A DNA stretch of 64,000 nt. Source: Laceyella sacchari. GTDB taxonomy: Bacteria > Bacillota > Bacilli > Thermoactinomycetales > Thermoactinomycetaceae. The stretch's first letter is position 1; the number at the start of each line of letters is the position of its first letter. A program made the translations under genes and the position numbers. Under the pieces are notes generated by a model. It saw nothing but the letters and a program-made list of their open reading frames with translations, ran no database searches and was not told the DNA's origin. Shown here one piece after another: positions 26,507-35,390 of the stretch. Location of the stretch: NCBI RefSeq assembly GCF_004343255.1, contig NZ_SMDD01000001.1, positions 632,577 through 696,576 on the forward strand. Direction: 5' to 3'.

Positions 26507-26824
26507 TGCGAATCCTCCCATTTGTCTAGTTGCTCGATGTGGATTACATATCTTTATTCTTTTGTCAGATATGATCTCTATGCTTAAGAATACTAAATTG
26601 CAACAAGCAATTGAATTATTTGTCTGATGAAAAAACGTTTTTTGGCGCTACTAGGGCAAAACGGTGAATGATCCATGTCATTTGTGCAAGCCTATTGAAT
26701 TGCGCTGGTCGTTTATCGCATAGTAAGAAGGGAAGGGAATGAATTGAACGATCATTCCGTCATATAGGAAATAATCATGATCATATTACACACCCCAAAC
26801 AGAAAAAATGATGGGGGGCTTGAC
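26507..26824. other. Divergent intergenic region
   Basis: About 320 bp without a supported gene, between the divergent EEP-family gene and a small coiled-coil gene. It should contain both promoters; no operator or riboswitch was recognised. Confidence 0.5.
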
Positions 26825-27073
26825 ATGGGATTGTTTAGTGGGAATCAGCAGCAGAGGAGAAAGCAAAGTGATGCGAGCAAAATGTCCCTGTTTGCGGGGT
26901 ACAGCGGGGATGATTTTGATCAAAAGTATCTTGAAATTTTAGACAGAAAGAGAAAGCGGTTGCAAGCAGAAGCGAAACGGCTTCAAGAAGCGCGCCAATC
27001 CGAAGAGGATGAATATCAGCGCAAAATTCTTGAAGCCATCCAGTTGGCCAATCGGGGAAAACGGAAACGCTGA
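26825..27073 (+). CDS. Small highly charged coiled-coil protein
   Basis: This 82-residue protein starts at ATG 26825 behind GGGGGGCTTG. After a glycine-containing N-terminus (GLFSGNQQQRRKQ) and a FAGYSGDDFDQKY segment it is one helix of heptads rich in Lys, Arg, Glu and Gln up to the C-terminal RGKRKR. No family is recognised. It is followed by a strong terminator. Confidence 0.62.
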   Translation: MGLFSGNQQQRRKQSDASKMSLFAGYSGDDFDQKYLEILDRKRKRLQAEAKRLQEARQSEEDEYQRKILEAIQLANRGKRKR

Positions 27074-27090
27074 TGGGGTGGCCGGTTATT

Positions 27091-27117
27091 AGGCTGAGGG
27101 GGATCCTCAGCCTTTTT
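27091..27117. terminator. Bidirectional terminator
   Basis: AGGCTGAGG and CCTCAGCCT form a perfect 9-bp stem followed by TTTTT on the plus strand; the convergent gene's stop codon lies at its right edge. Confidence 0.8.
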
Positions 27118-27547
27118 ATATCAATACGTTTTTTTCATTCATCGGGATCAGGTTGGCTTCCATCAACCATTCAAAAACACGGATGATTTCCAACCACACA
27201 TTGCGGGCTTTTTTGTGGCCAAGTACGCTGGAAGCGATGGCGCAGTCCTCCATCCATTCTTTCAATTTGGCTGGCGTGGGCGGTTCTTCGGGATATTCCT
27301 CCCGGTAAGATTGCAGCAAAATGGGTTTAATCTCATGATAATAATCGGCCAAGCACAACAGGAACTGGGTGTCACAGTCCACATCATCCTTATACAGTTT
27401 GCGCTTTATGCGCTCTTTGTCCTTGTGCCAATTCAACACAATCCGCTTTTTGGTCAGACTGCTCATAAATTGGTTCAGTCTGCTCCGAAAAGGAATGCTC
27501 AATAACTGCAATTCTTCATTTGATCTGGTCGCCACTGCCATCTCCAT
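27116..27547 (-). CDS. Hypothetical helical protein
   Basis: This 143-residue soluble protein is mostly alpha-helical, with basic (LTKKRIVLNWHKDKERIKRKLYKD) and acidic (REEYPEEPPTPAKLKEWMEDC) regions. The start is ATG 27547 with AAAGG upstream; ATG 27541 is also possible and better spaced. I do not recognise the family. The gene is convergent with the coiled-coil gene and separated from the next gene by a hairpin. Confidence 0.6.
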   Translation of the reverse strand: MEMAVATRSNEELQLLSIPFRSRLNQFMSSLTKKRIVLNWHKDKERIKRKLYKDDVDCDTQFLLCLADYYHEIKPILLQSYREEYPEEPPTPAKLKEWMEDCAIASSVLGHKKARNVWLEIIRVFEWLMEANLIPMNEKNVLI

Positions 27548-27693
27548 CCTTTCACAGCTTGTCTTGTACTAATTACCACTTTTTCTTTGATTCCCCTTCA
27601 ACCTACCCATTGTATATAAAATTGGCGAGAAAGGAAAAAGGATGGAAGATGGTGTCCGGCGAGTAAGGACTTGATTTGGCATTCCCACAAGAC

Positions 27694-27732
27694 GCAAAAA
27701 GCCGGGCTACATTACGTGTCCCGCTCTTTTGC
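27694..27732 (-). terminator. Hairpin terminator after the DUF4349 gene
   Basis: GCAAAAAGCCGGG pairs imperfectly with CCCGCTCTTTTGC; the U-rich arm faces the minus-strand gene ending at 27769. Confidence 0.6.
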
Positions 27733-27768
27733 ATTGCTGACCGACACCATGCGTACCTATGCCGCCTG

Positions 27769-28686
27769 TTAATAGGATGAATCTGAAGCAGGGGGTGGGG
27801 TCGGCTGGTTATTTTTCTTTTTCATTCGGCGCACCAACCAAATCACCGGAACCGTAATCACTCCCAAGACAAACAAGATGGGTAAAGCAGCAGCAAGGAA
27901 AATGAGCAAGTTTTCTCCAAATGCCTTTAGTCGGGCGATGCTTAGCGAAAACGCTTCAGCCATCTGTTTGCCCAAAGATGGGTTGGATGCGGTGGGTGAG
28001 ACGACCGCTTGCTCGATGGTGAGGTGGACGGTGGAAAAATTCACTTTGTTGTTTAAATAGTTTAACCGTCCTTTGATTTGTTCGATTTCTTCTTGAGTTT
28101 GATTCAATTGGGTGGAGATGCTAAGTAAATCACTTGTTTTGGTAGCCTTATTCATGAAATCAAGTAAACGGTTTTCCATCACTTGTTTCGCTTTCAGCCG
28201 CGAAGCTAGATCCACCATTTCTTCGGAGACATCATTTCCATTGATTTGAATGGAAGGAGAGGGGGCCTTTGTCAATTTGGGTATCTCCTTGATAAATGGG
28301 TCAAACTGCGCTTGTGGAATACGGTAGGTGAAGTCGCCCCGGATCGTGTGGCTCGATCTTTCCGAGCTGTTTATCATGTAACCGCCATGTTGCTCCACCA
28401 GCGCTTCCAGCTTGGTTTTTGTGTCCTTGTAATTGGGCACAGTCAAGTTGATGCGCGCGGTGTAGATCATTTTTTTGCTCATTTTTTGCGTCGATGGCAA
28501 TTGGTTGGAGGTGGTGGAAGCGTTGTTGGCCGCCGTCTTGTCGAACGAGTGGTTTGCCATGCTGCCAGATGTGTGTTGGAGCGGTTGGCTGGTGTCCATC
28601 TGTATGCTATGCGAGCTGCAACCGACCAATAGGGTGAAAGCCAGGCCGAACAAGAGTGCTTGAGATCGGCGCTTACCTGAATGCAT
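27769..28686 (-). CDS. DUF4349 lipoprotein
   Basis: This 305-residue protein has a lipobox (LLVGC, Cys at about 23), a Ser/Thr/Asn-rich linker, and a DUF4349 domain: MIYTARINLTVPNYKDTKTKLEALV, then GGYMINSSE, YRIPQAQFDPFI and a coiled coil around LLSISTQLNQTQEEIEQIKGRL. A C-terminal TM helix (FLAAALPILFVLGVITVPVIWLV) is followed by a Lys- and Pro-rich tail. It is thus anchored at both ends of the domain, to the outer face of the membrane. Function unknown. ATG at 28686 follows GGAGG. Confidence 0.88.
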   Translation of the reverse strand: MHSGKRRSQALLFGLAFTLLVGCSSHSIQMDTSQPLQHTSGSMANHSFDKTAANNASTTSNQLPSTQKMSKKMIYTARINLTVPNYKDTKTKLEALVEQHGGYMINSSERSSHTIRGDFTYRIPQAQFDPFIKEIPKLTKAPSPSIQINGNDVSEEMVDLASRLKAKQVMENRLLDFMNKATKTSDLLSISTQLNQTQEEIEQIKGRLNYLNNKVNFSTVHLTIEQAVVSPTASNPSLGKQMAEAFSLSIARLKAFGENLLIFLAAALPILFVLGVITVPVIWLVRRMKKKNNQPTPPPASDSSY

Positions 28687-28834
28687 GTTTGTTTCCTCCG
28701 GTTTTTCTTTTAATGTGATTAGGTTGTTGCTCAATTGTGACGTGTCTTATTCTGAAATAGTTGCAAAATATTGTGTGACAGGTTGAAGGCAGTAACTTTA
28801 TGCGATGTGAAAAGATAAGAAGGGATGGGGAGAA

Positions 28835-29044
28835 ATGGGCGGTGTGAATCCGGCAACTTGTCCGCTGTGCGGCAAACACAACCAGTGCGGCAATCTGGCG
28901 GAGCAGCGCATCGGTGACTGTTGGTGTAGAATAGAAGCGTTTCCTGCGGGTCTGCTCGAACAGGTACCATCAGCGTACAAAAACAAGGCATGCATCTGCA
29001 AAAGTTGCCTAGACCAATATAAGCGTGGAAACTTGCCGGGATGA
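28835..29044 (+). CDS. Cysteine-rich CWC family protein
   Basis: This 69-residue protein has nine cysteines in the pattern CPLCGKHNQCGN ... DCWCRIEAFPAGLLEQVP ... ACICKSCL, which is the Cys_rich_CWC family. It probably binds a metal ion, likely zinc. ATG at 28835 has GGGGAG just upstream. Role unknown. Confidence 0.82.
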   Translation: MGGVNPATCPLCGKHNQCGNLAEQRIGDCWCRIEAFPAGLLEQVPSAYKNKACICKSCLDQYKRGNLPG

Positions 29045-29171
29045 GCGTTAACGCACAATCGTGCTTGCGGTGCGCCTTTCATGGGCAGGGGAGGGTAGGT
29101 ATAATGTACTTGCTTGCCATCCCTGGTGGGTGAACCGGAATAAATCAGAAGAATGGAAAGGAAGTAGAAGG

Positions 29172-30002
29172 ATGGTGCGTCAAATTACGGATTGTGTTTT
29201 GCTAAACAACGGGGTGGAAATGCCTTGGTTGGGTTTGGGGGTGTATAAGGCACAAGAAGGCAAAGAAGTGGAGCAGGCGGTGGAAACGGCTCTTCAAGCA
29301 GGCTATCGCAGTGTGGATACGGCGGCTTTCTACCATAATGAAACCGGCGTGGGCCATGCGCTCAAACAATCGGGGATCGCAAGGGATAAACTGTTTGTCA
29401 CCACCAAAGTGTGGAACACGGATCAAGGGTATGAAGCCACGCTGGCTGCCTTTGACCGTAGCCGCAAAAAGTTGGGCTTGGACTACCTCGATCTGTATCT
29501 TATTCATTGGCCGGTGCCGGGGATGTTCCGGGATACATGGCGGGCCTTGGAAAAGTTGTACCGGGATGGCTGGGTGCGCGCAATCGGGGTGAGCAATTTT
29601 CAAACGCATCATTTGCAGGAGTTGCTGGCTGCCTGTGAAGTGCCGCCAGCAGTCAATCAGGTGGAATTCCATCCTTTGTTGACACAGGAGGAGTTGCGCG
29701 CCTTTTGTGAGAGGGAGAAGATTCAGTTGGAAGCGTGGAGTCCGCTGATGCGGGGCAATGTTGTGAATCAGCCGGTGATTGTGGAGTTGGCCCAAAAATA
29801 TGGCAAGACGCCGGCGCAATTGGTATTGCGTTGGGATTTACAGCATGGAGTGGTGACCATCCCCAAGTCTGTTACACCAAGTCGGATTGAGGGAAACGCG
29901 GACATTTTTGACTTTGAGATTTCGCCTGAGGATATGGCGCGACTGGATGGATTAAATCAAAATCACCGCTTTGGGCAACATCCCGACCATTTCAAATTTT
30001 AA
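29172..30002 (+). CDS. Aldo/keto reductase
   Basis: This 276-residue NADPH-dependent reductase has the (beta/alpha)8 AKR tetrad Asp49 and Tyr54 (SVDTAAFYHNE), Lys79 (TTKVW) and His112 (LIHWPV). The cofactor-binding segment IPKSVTPSRI is present. It is close to the YtbE/YvgN (methylglyoxal reductase-type) AKR5G group in length and motifs. The start at 29172 is behind GGAAAGGAAG; the frame from 29061 has no signal. Confidence 0.92.
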   Translation: MVRQITDCVLLNNGVEMPWLGLGVYKAQEGKEVEQAVETALQAGYRSVDTAAFYHNETGVGHALKQSGIARDKLFVTTKVWNTDQGYEATLAAFDRSRKKLGLDYLDLYLIHWPVPGMFRDTWRALEKLYRDGWVRAIGVSNFQTHHLQELLAACEVPPAVNQVEFHPLLTQEELRAFCEREKIQLEAWSPLMRGNVVNQPVIVELAQKYGKTPAQLVLRWDLQHGVVTIPKSVTPSRIEGNADIFDFEISPEDMARLDGLNQNHRFGQHPDHFKF

Positions 30003-30014
30003 TGTGAAGCATGC

Positions 30015-30052
30015 ATCCCCAGCTGTTGAATCGGCTGGGGATTCTTTTCTTT
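30015..30052 (+). terminator. Terminator of the aldo/keto reductase gene
   Basis: A perfect stem ATCCCCAGC / GCTGGGGAT is followed by TCTTTTCTTTT, 12 bp after the stop codon. Confidence 0.88.
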
Positions 30053-30774
30053 TGGTAAGTATACCCGAGGGTTCAGGATTTGGTTTTCTTCTTTTCTTCT
30101 ACATCATCTTTGACCAAGTAAAAAAGGTGATCACCACACACAGAATAATTAGTGCGTTCGTGATAAATGGAGTTATGCTACTTCCCTTCTTTTCTCTGAT
30201 GCTTGATCCGCAGGGATGTTTTTCCAAAAAAACATTAACAGTTTCCGTCGGCCCATCCACAAGAGCACGAGGTTCATGATGACCAACACCATTGTCCAAA
30301 GACCAGTTTAACTCTCCATATAAGAGAGAAATCAGCGCCATAACCAACGAAGCGTCATTGGGAATGATTTGCGCAATGCCCGCCATAAACGTTTCTTTAC
30401 AGTGGTGCCACCTATTGCTTGATGATTCCATTCAATTTTATCTCTTTAAAGCTGAATGGCAGATGAATCAAAGCTGAACAGAGGCTAAGTTTTGCGAAGA
30501 GGTGTACCCAGGCAAGTAGTCAGTTTGGCGGGTGCGAAAAGGAAATTTTGTGTGCAGAATACAGCATCACATGCGCTTTAAAAATAAATGGTTTACGAAA
30601 CAGAGCTTTCGTGAACCAATAGACATGAAAAATAGCCTTAAATAAATGGTTTATTGTGAATGGATAAAGAGTTGATTTTTTCATTTTCGGGTAAATGAAA
30701 ATTCAGACCAAGCAGGGCCGAGCTGTTGGGACGGAGATGCGTTTTTACCCTGGGCCAATACTTTCCGGGTTGCT
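30053..30774. other. Gene-poor region with possible remnants
   Basis: About 720 bp without a convincing gene. On the minus strand, a 39-codon frame (30173-30292) encodes a TM-like helix and a basic segment (VLVIMNLVLLWMGRRKLL, FFWKNIPADQ) but has no ribosome binding site. Just upstream, frame 30386-30290 (MAGIAQIIPNDASL) might be its frameshifted N-terminus. This could be a decayed small membrane protein. Confidence 0.35.
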
Positions 30775-31296
30775 TTGTCTGCATTTTGGACATTTGGGAA
30801 GCCGCTAATGGAATTTGTTCTTGCGTGTGTGGGGTTGTACACTTTGATTGGCATGGTTTACCCGAGCCGCTGGCATCGGAAGCTGATTATCCCCTTGGGG
30901 AAGCGGCGAATAGACCTGGGTCGGAGGAAGTGGAATGCAGCCATTTTCATCCTTGCGGTCATTTAGTCGGGAATCATTGGGCCAAGCTATACCCGATTGC
31001 GTTATGAACAAGACAAAGCAATGAAAATGGAAGCGCAGCTGGAGCAGTTGGAGAAAGAGCTAGATCAAAAAGAAGAGCAAATAGAGACGCTGCGCAAACG
31101 AGTCGCTGAAATGAAGCGGGAGCCAGCGGTCGTGTCAGAGGAAAAACAAACGGAGGAGGAAACGAATCAAACCATCCTGGATGATGAGGACGATGATGAT
31201 GATGTCACGCTCAAAACGCGATCAAACACCAAAAAAAGCAGGGGGGAGAGGAAAGTGATGCGGGCAAGGGGTGCTTCTGGTTCAAAATCTATGTAA
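30775..31296 (+). pseudogene. Membrane-anchored coiled-coil protein interrupted by an in-frame TAG
   Basis: One reading frame carries a TM segment (EFVLACVGLYTLIGMVYPSR), a basic stretch, a second hydrophobic segment ending IFILAVI, a TAG stop at 30964-30966, and then SGIIGPSYTRLRYEQDK, a long coiled coil (MKMEAQLEQLEKELDQKEEQIETLRKR), an Asp/Glu-rich tract and a basic tail. Both halves are in the same frame and make sense only together, so the ancestral gene was about 170 codons. Start is uncertain: TTG 30775 or ATG 30808, neither with a strong site; ATG 30997 could start the second part alone. Confidence 0.6.
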
Positions 31297-31510
31297 ACAT
31301 GTTTGTAGAGCAAACAATATATCGACAGACAAATTACTAATGAAGCAAGGTTTTGCAAAAAGAGGCTTTTCCTGTTGAAAGCGACCAATGGGCCAATAAG
31401 AAAGAATCGATTCCAACTCGCAAGCCAATTCTCAGCAAGTATGCGTCTCAGGCTATATAGTAGATATCGACGATTCGGGCATCAGCGAGATTTGCTGTTG
31501 ATAGCTAACA
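31297..31510. other. Intergenic region, nothing recognised
   Basis: About 210 bp between the interrupted coiled-coil gene and the hmp terminator; no ORF or structured element is supported. Confidence 0.5.
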
Positions 31511-31551
31511 CAAAACGTCCTTGGCCATGCGTTCGGGCATAGCCAAGGACG
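31511..31551 (-). terminator. Terminator of hmp
   Basis: CGTCCTTGGC and GCCAAGGACG form a perfect 10-bp stem and, on the minus strand, are followed by TTTTG. Confidence 0.82.
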
Positions 31552-31627
31552 ATGCAAGTGTGTGTGGCATAGCAAGGAGAAAACAGGGTCATGTTGGCAG
31601 ATGGGAGCAGTCAGTTCCCGACCGCAT

Positions 31628-32854
31628 TTATTGCGTTGCTCCCATCCGTGCAGCAGCAGGCGGGGTCCATGCTCCGGCTGGACCGAAAATTTCATGATGG
31701 ATCGCGGCTGGATCAATGCCCAGTGACAGAAGTGCTTGGTAGCAATCGCGCATGAACGCCGACGGCCCGCACAAATAGAAATGACCAGTGGAAGGCAATA
31801 CCGTTTTCAGCCACTCAGCGTCAATGAGCCCTTCTTTGTCATATAGCCGGTTCAACCGATCCGTGTCCGTAGGTTGAGAATAGCAGAAATAGTTTTCGAT
31901 ATGGGCATGGCTGTTGGCGATGCGGAGTACCTCTTCCCGCAGTGCATGTGTTTGGCTGTTGCGCGTGGCGTGAATATGGATGACTCGCTGCGTAGAGGGA
32001 GATTGGGCTAATGCTTTAAGCATGCTCAACATCGGTGTCAAGCCTACGCCGGCGCTAAGCAAGATGACAGGGGAGTCGGTTTGCTCCAGTGTAAACACAC
32101 CGGCTGGTGCGCTGACGGACAGCACACTTCCTTCTTCGATTTCTTGATGGAGATAAGTTGATACTTTGCCTTTCTCTTCCCTCTTCACCGTGATGCGGTA
32201 ATGTGACGCATTGGGGTCGTCAGAAAGGCTGTATTGCCGGATGTGTGTGTAGGGATCGCTTGGAATCTCTACTTTGACACTAATATATTGGCCCGGCAGG
32301 AAGGTGGGCAGCGGTTGGCCGTCTTTTGGCTCCAAATAAAAGGACGTGATGTGCTCGCTTTCGCGCACTTTTTTGGTTACGACCAAATCCCGGAATCCAC
32401 GCCAGCCACCGGGTTGCTGTTCTGCTTGCTGATACAATTCTTCTTCCATTTGGATAAAGAGGTCAGCGATGACCCCGTACGTCTCTTGCCAAGCGTTCAG
32501 CATCGGTTCTGTCAGTTTGTCTTGTAACACGTCGCGCATGGCTAACAGCAAATTTTGGCCGACGATGGGATAATGCTCCGGTAGCACCCCGATGCTCCGA
32601 TGTTTATGGGCAATGTGTTTCACTGTCGGCAGAATTTGTTCCAATTGTGTGATGTTCGCGGCCGCAGCATAGACAGCATTGGCCAAGGCTTGTGGTTGGT
32701 GGCCTTTATGTTGATTGGCGTGGTTGAAGATATTCAGTAATTCGGGATGTTCGTTGAACAGACGTTTGTAAAAGTTGGCGGTGATTTTGTGCCCGTATTC
32801 ACGTAATAAAGGGACAGATTCTTGAATCAGTCGAATCGTTTCCTTCTGTAACAT
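31628..32854 (-). CDS. hmp: Flavohemoglobin, nitric oxide dioxygenase
   Basis: This 408-residue cytosolic enzyme oxidises NO to nitrate using O2 and NAD(P)H. The globin domain (1-138) has the distal Tyr29 and Gln53 and proximal His85 (IAHKHRSIG). The FAD domain (about 150-260) has RQYSLSDDPN, and the NAD domain (about 265-400) has VILLSAGVGLTPMLSML and FYLCGPSAFM. All positions match E. coli Hmp numbering. ATG at 32854 has GAGGG upstream. A Crp/Fnr-type site lies in its promoter and a Crp/Fnr regulator gene is directly upstream on the same strand. Confidence 0.97.
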   Translation of the reverse strand: MLQKETIRLIQESVPLLREYGHKITANFYKRLFNEHPELLNIFNHANQHKGHQPQALANAVYAAAANITQLEQILPTVKHIAHKHRSIGVLPEHYPIVGQNLLLAMRDVLQDKLTEPMLNAWQETYGVIADLFIQMEEELYQQAEQQPGGWRGFRDLVVTKKVRESEHITSFYLEPKDGQPLPTFLPGQYISVKVEIPSDPYTHIRQYSLSDDPNASHYRITVKREEKGKVSTYLHQEIEEGSVLSVSAPAGVFTLEQTDSPVILLSAGVGLTPMLSMLKALAQSPSTQRVIHIHATRNSQTHALREEVLRIANSHAHIENYFCYSQPTDTDRLNRLYDKEGLIDAEWLKTVLPSTGHFYLCGPSAFMRDCYQALLSLGIDPAAIHHEIFGPAGAWTPPAAARMGATQ

Positions 32855-32889
32855 GGAAATCCCTCTCTTCTGATGTGTGCTCTCCTTTC

Positions 32890-32932
32890 ATGGTAAAGGG
32901 ATTTGCCGGGAAAGTATGTGATAGATATCACA
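32890..32932 (-). promoter_or_regulatory. Crp/Fnr-type operator and -10 element of the hmp promoter
   Basis: TGTGATAGATATCACA at 32917-32932 is a perfect TGTGA-N6-TCACA dyad. On the minus strand, TACCAT at 32890-32895 is a plausible -10. With a start site about 7 bases after it, the dyad is centred near -41.5, the class II activator position. This predicts activation of hmp by the Fnr-like protein encoded just upstream. Confidence 0.72.
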
Positions 32933-32971
32933 AATCGTGTGAACAAGAGGTGAACAGCACATCCGGATCGT

Positions 32972-33658
32972 TTAAGAACCTGCCCAATGGCGCAAAGCAT
33001 CCAGGTCCAGGATGACAAACTGATTCCGACCCATACGGAGCAACCCTTGTTTGCGAAGTTGACTCAAAAGCCGGCTGACCGTTTCACGGGTAGTGCCGAT
33101 GGCGCTGGCAAAGTCCTGATGGGTGAGTGGAATGTTGATCTGGATCGCGCCATCTTGATTTTCACCGTATTTGTCCGCCAGATCCAACAAAAAGGTGACC
33201 GCACGCTGTTGTACATCATGGCCGACATACTCGTGCAATTGTTTTTGTAGATCCAATATTTTGTTACCCATCACCCGCATGACCTTGACTGCCATGGTGG
33301 GATTAGACAGCATGACCTGTTCAAACGGTGCCACCGGGATGGAGATCAGCACGGTATGATCAATGGTTTCAGCCGTTGCTGGGTAAGGGAGCTGGTTGAA
33401 GAAGCCGGTGTGGGGAAACATATCCCCCTGTTTGAGCAAACAAACAATTTGCTCATGCCCTTGGTCGTCCGTTTTGTATGTTTTCACCATGCCGCTTTGA
33501 ATGATGTAAATCGCCGTTTTCGCAGCACCTTCTCTGAAGATGACTTCTTTCTTGTGGCAGTGGCGGATGTCTACGATTTCCAACAGTTTTTCCAACTCTG
33601 CTTCCGTGAGGCCCTGAAACAAGGGGATTGCTTGCAATAATTCGATGAGATGATTCAT
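32972..33658 (-). CDS. Crp/Fnr-family transcriptional regulator
   Basis: This 228-residue regulator has a cyclic-nucleotide-binding-like sensor domain (about 1-120), dimerisation helix (125-150) and winged HTH (about 160-220) with LTHQDFASAIGTTRETVSRLLSQLRKQG. The E..SR recognition helix matches proteins that bind TGTGA-N6-TCACA. It lacks the N-terminal or C-terminal Cys cluster of classical Fnr; only isolated cysteines are present (HCHKK, VCLL), so an iron-sulphur sensor is not evident. It may respond to NO, redox state or haem. ATG at 33658 follows AGGAGG. Confidence 0.9.
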   Translation of the reverse strand: MNHLIELLQAIPLFQGLTEAELEKLLEIVDIRHCHKKEVIFREGAAKTAIYIIQSGMVKTYKTDDQGHEQIVCLLKQGDMFPHTGFFNQLPYPATAETIDHTVLISIPVAPFEQVMLSNPTMAVKVMRVMGNKILDLQKQLHEYVGHDVQQRAVTFLLDLADKYGENQDGAIQINIPLTHQDFASAIGTTRETVSRLLSQLRKQGLLRMGRNQFVILDLDALRHWAGS

Positions 33659-33943
33659 AGTTGAGTTCCTCCTGAAGTGGAATGACGCTCGTATGCTCGA
33701 TTATACACCGTGAAGGTGGTCAGAAGAAGAGAATGGGGGGGAGTCTGGTTGACTTTCCGTGGCGGAGATGAGGAGTTAATTTTTGGTTATCTGCTTCAGC
33801 GAATTATGAATCGTTTCTCAATATTCGCAATCTATTCATTCCTCTTGCGTTAGGCGGTATGTTGGTTTACAAGTTTAAATAACAAAAAATTTCCCACGAG
33901 CAAGGAAAAGAGTGCGCTCGAGGAGAAACGGGGGGAGAGGCTG
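33659..33943. other. Intergenic region upstream of metA
   Basis: About 285 bp. No SAM riboswitch or T-box is evident. A short plus-strand reading ([17 protein letters not shown] then stop, ending about 33882) looks like the tail of a membrane protein and may be a gene remnant. Confidence 0.4.
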
Positions 33944-34861
33944 GTGCCGATCAAAATTCCGGATAAATTGCCGGCAATCGATATTCTCAATCAGGAAAAC
34001 ATCTTTGTCATGGGGGAGCGGGATGCCTTTCGTCAGGATATTCGCCCGTTGAAAATCGTCATTTTGAACATGATGCCTATCAAGATCACAACTGAAACCC
34101 AGATCCTGCGCCTTTTGGGGAATTCGCCCCTGCAAGTGGAGATTGACCTGATTCATCCGAAGACGCACACCACCCGGCATACTCCGCCGGAACATTTGGC
34201 CATGTTTTATAAGACATTTGATGAAATTCGACACCAAAAATACGATGGCATGATCATCACGGGCGCTCCTGTCGGCCATTTGGATTACGAAGAGGTCAAC
34301 TATTGGGACGAGTTGCGGCAGATTATGGATTGGAAACTGCATCATGTAACATCCACTTTGCACATCTGTTGGGGAGCACATGCCGCCTTGTACCATCATT
34401 ACGGCATCCCCAAACACCGACTGCAGGAAAAGTGTTTTGGTGTGTTTGAACATGTGATATGTAAACAAAATACGAAGCTGTTGCGCGGGTTTGACGATTG
34501 TTTCTATGCGCCGCATTCCCGTTTGTCCGAGGTGCGCAGAGAGGAGATCGAGAAGGTCGAGGAGTTGGAGATCTTGGCTGAATCCCCAGAAGCAGGTGTT
34601 TATATCATAATCAGCAAAGATGGACGCCAGATTTTTGTGACGGGCCACTCGGAATATGAACTGTACACATTGAAAGAAGAGTATGAACGCGACCGGGCCA
34701 AAGGGATCGAGGTGCCGCTTCCAAAACATTATTTCCCACAGGATGATCCCAACCAGCAACCGTTGCAACGTTGGCGCGCCCATGGCAATTTGTTGTTCTC
34801 AAATTGGCTCAATTATTACGTATACCAAGAAACGCCATATGATTTGAATCAAATTAAATGA
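33944..34861 (+). CDS. metA: Homoserine O-acyltransferase MetA (predicted succinyltransferase)
   Basis: This 305-residue enzyme activates the hydroxyl of homoserine in methionine synthesis. It has the class I glutamine amidotransferase-like fold with nucleophile Cys142 (HICWGAHA), His235 and Glu237 (TGHSEYEL). Residue 111 is Gly ([16 protein letters not shown]); in this family Glu111 goes with acetyl-CoA and Gly111 with succinyl-CoA, so a succinyltransferase is predicted. GTG at 33944 follows GGGGGGAG. It is monocistronic with a MITE 20 bp downstream. Confidence 0.95.
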   Translation: MPIKIPDKLPAIDILNQENIFVMGERDAFRQDIRPLKIVILNMMPIKITTETQILRLLGNSPLQVEIDLIHPKTHTTRHTPPEHLAMFYKTFDEIRHQKYDGMIITGAPVGHLDYEEVNYWDELRQIMDWKLHHVTSTLHICWGAHAALYHHYGIPKHRLQEKCFGVFEHVICKQNTKLLRGFDDCFYAPHSRLSEVRREEIEKVEELEILAESPEAGVYIIISKDGRQIFVTGHSEYELYTLKEEYERDRAKGIEVPLPKHYFPQDDPNQQPLQRWRAHGNLLFSNWLNYYVYQETPYDLNQIK

Positions 34862-34881
34862 GATTGCGCCCAACCCTCACT

Positions 34882-35017
34882 AGGGTGTGTCTGGCAAATC
34901 AATCAAGTTGGTGAGGAAGAAGCGGCGGAAAAACCTTTTCTAGATGAGCGCTTCGCCACGCGTGAAGCGAATGAGAAATGGTTTTGAAGCCGCTGGCCTA
35001 TTCATCAGATACACCCT
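34882..35017 (+). repeat. MITE-like element, copy C (complete)
   Basis: A 136-bp element with terminal repeats AGGGTGTGTCTG and CAGATACACCCT (one mismatch). Internal segments AAAACCTTTTCT / AGAAATGGTTTT and GCGCTTCGCC / CGTGAAGCG are complementary. It is highly similar to copies A and B. It may serve as the transcription end of metA. Confidence 0.85.
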
Positions 35018-35118
35018 GGTAACAACAGATAAAAAATAAGGATTTTTTTGCGATAAATGAAACAAAACAGGAAGGTGTTCCGTCAAATATTGTAAAAGGG
35101 TGTACGGAGTTGGCGCCG

Positions 35119-35331
35119 ATGAGAAAATGGAGCTTGGAATGGATTGAGATCGGTGAGCCCGTTCATTATGGTCCGTTTACGATTGATCGTTATGTGGCCG
35201 ATGTGGAACTGCTGGGATGGATTATATATGAGCCGGGCAAGCCCCCGTTTTTGACAAGGGATGTGCAAGCGGCGACGGAGTATTTGATGTCCCGACATTT
35301 GGGCGAAATCGTGGATAAAGGGGAATATTGA
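35119..35331 (+). CDS. Small hypothetical protein
   Basis: This 70-residue protein starts at ATG 35119 with GGAG nine bases upstream; an in-frame TTG at 35110 is less likely. It is acidic, with EWIEIGEPVHYGPFTIDRYV and AATEYLMSRHLGEIVDKG, and has no membrane segment. Unknown family. A strong terminator directly follows, which supports it as a real gene. Confidence 0.6.
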   Translation: MRKWSLEWIEIGEPVHYGPFTIDRYVADVELLGWIIYEPGKPPFLTRDVQAATEYLMSRHLGEIVDKGEY

Positions 35332-35332
35332 A

Positions 35333-35368
35333 AACAAGCGGTCAGCCATGGCTGACCGCTTGTTTTTT
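35333..35368. terminator. Strong terminator
   Basis: A perfect 15-bp stem (AACAAGCGGTCAGCC / GGCTGACCGCTTGTT) is followed by TTTTTT, directly after the small gene's stop codon; the convergent rocB gene ends 23 bp further. Confidence 0.92.
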
Positions 35369-35390
35369 CAGAGTGATGTGAGGCAAGTGG

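Noticed and set aside
33659-33943. SAM riboswitch or T-box upstream of metA
   Set aside because: No conserved core motifs and no antiterminator/terminator pair were found in the leader.
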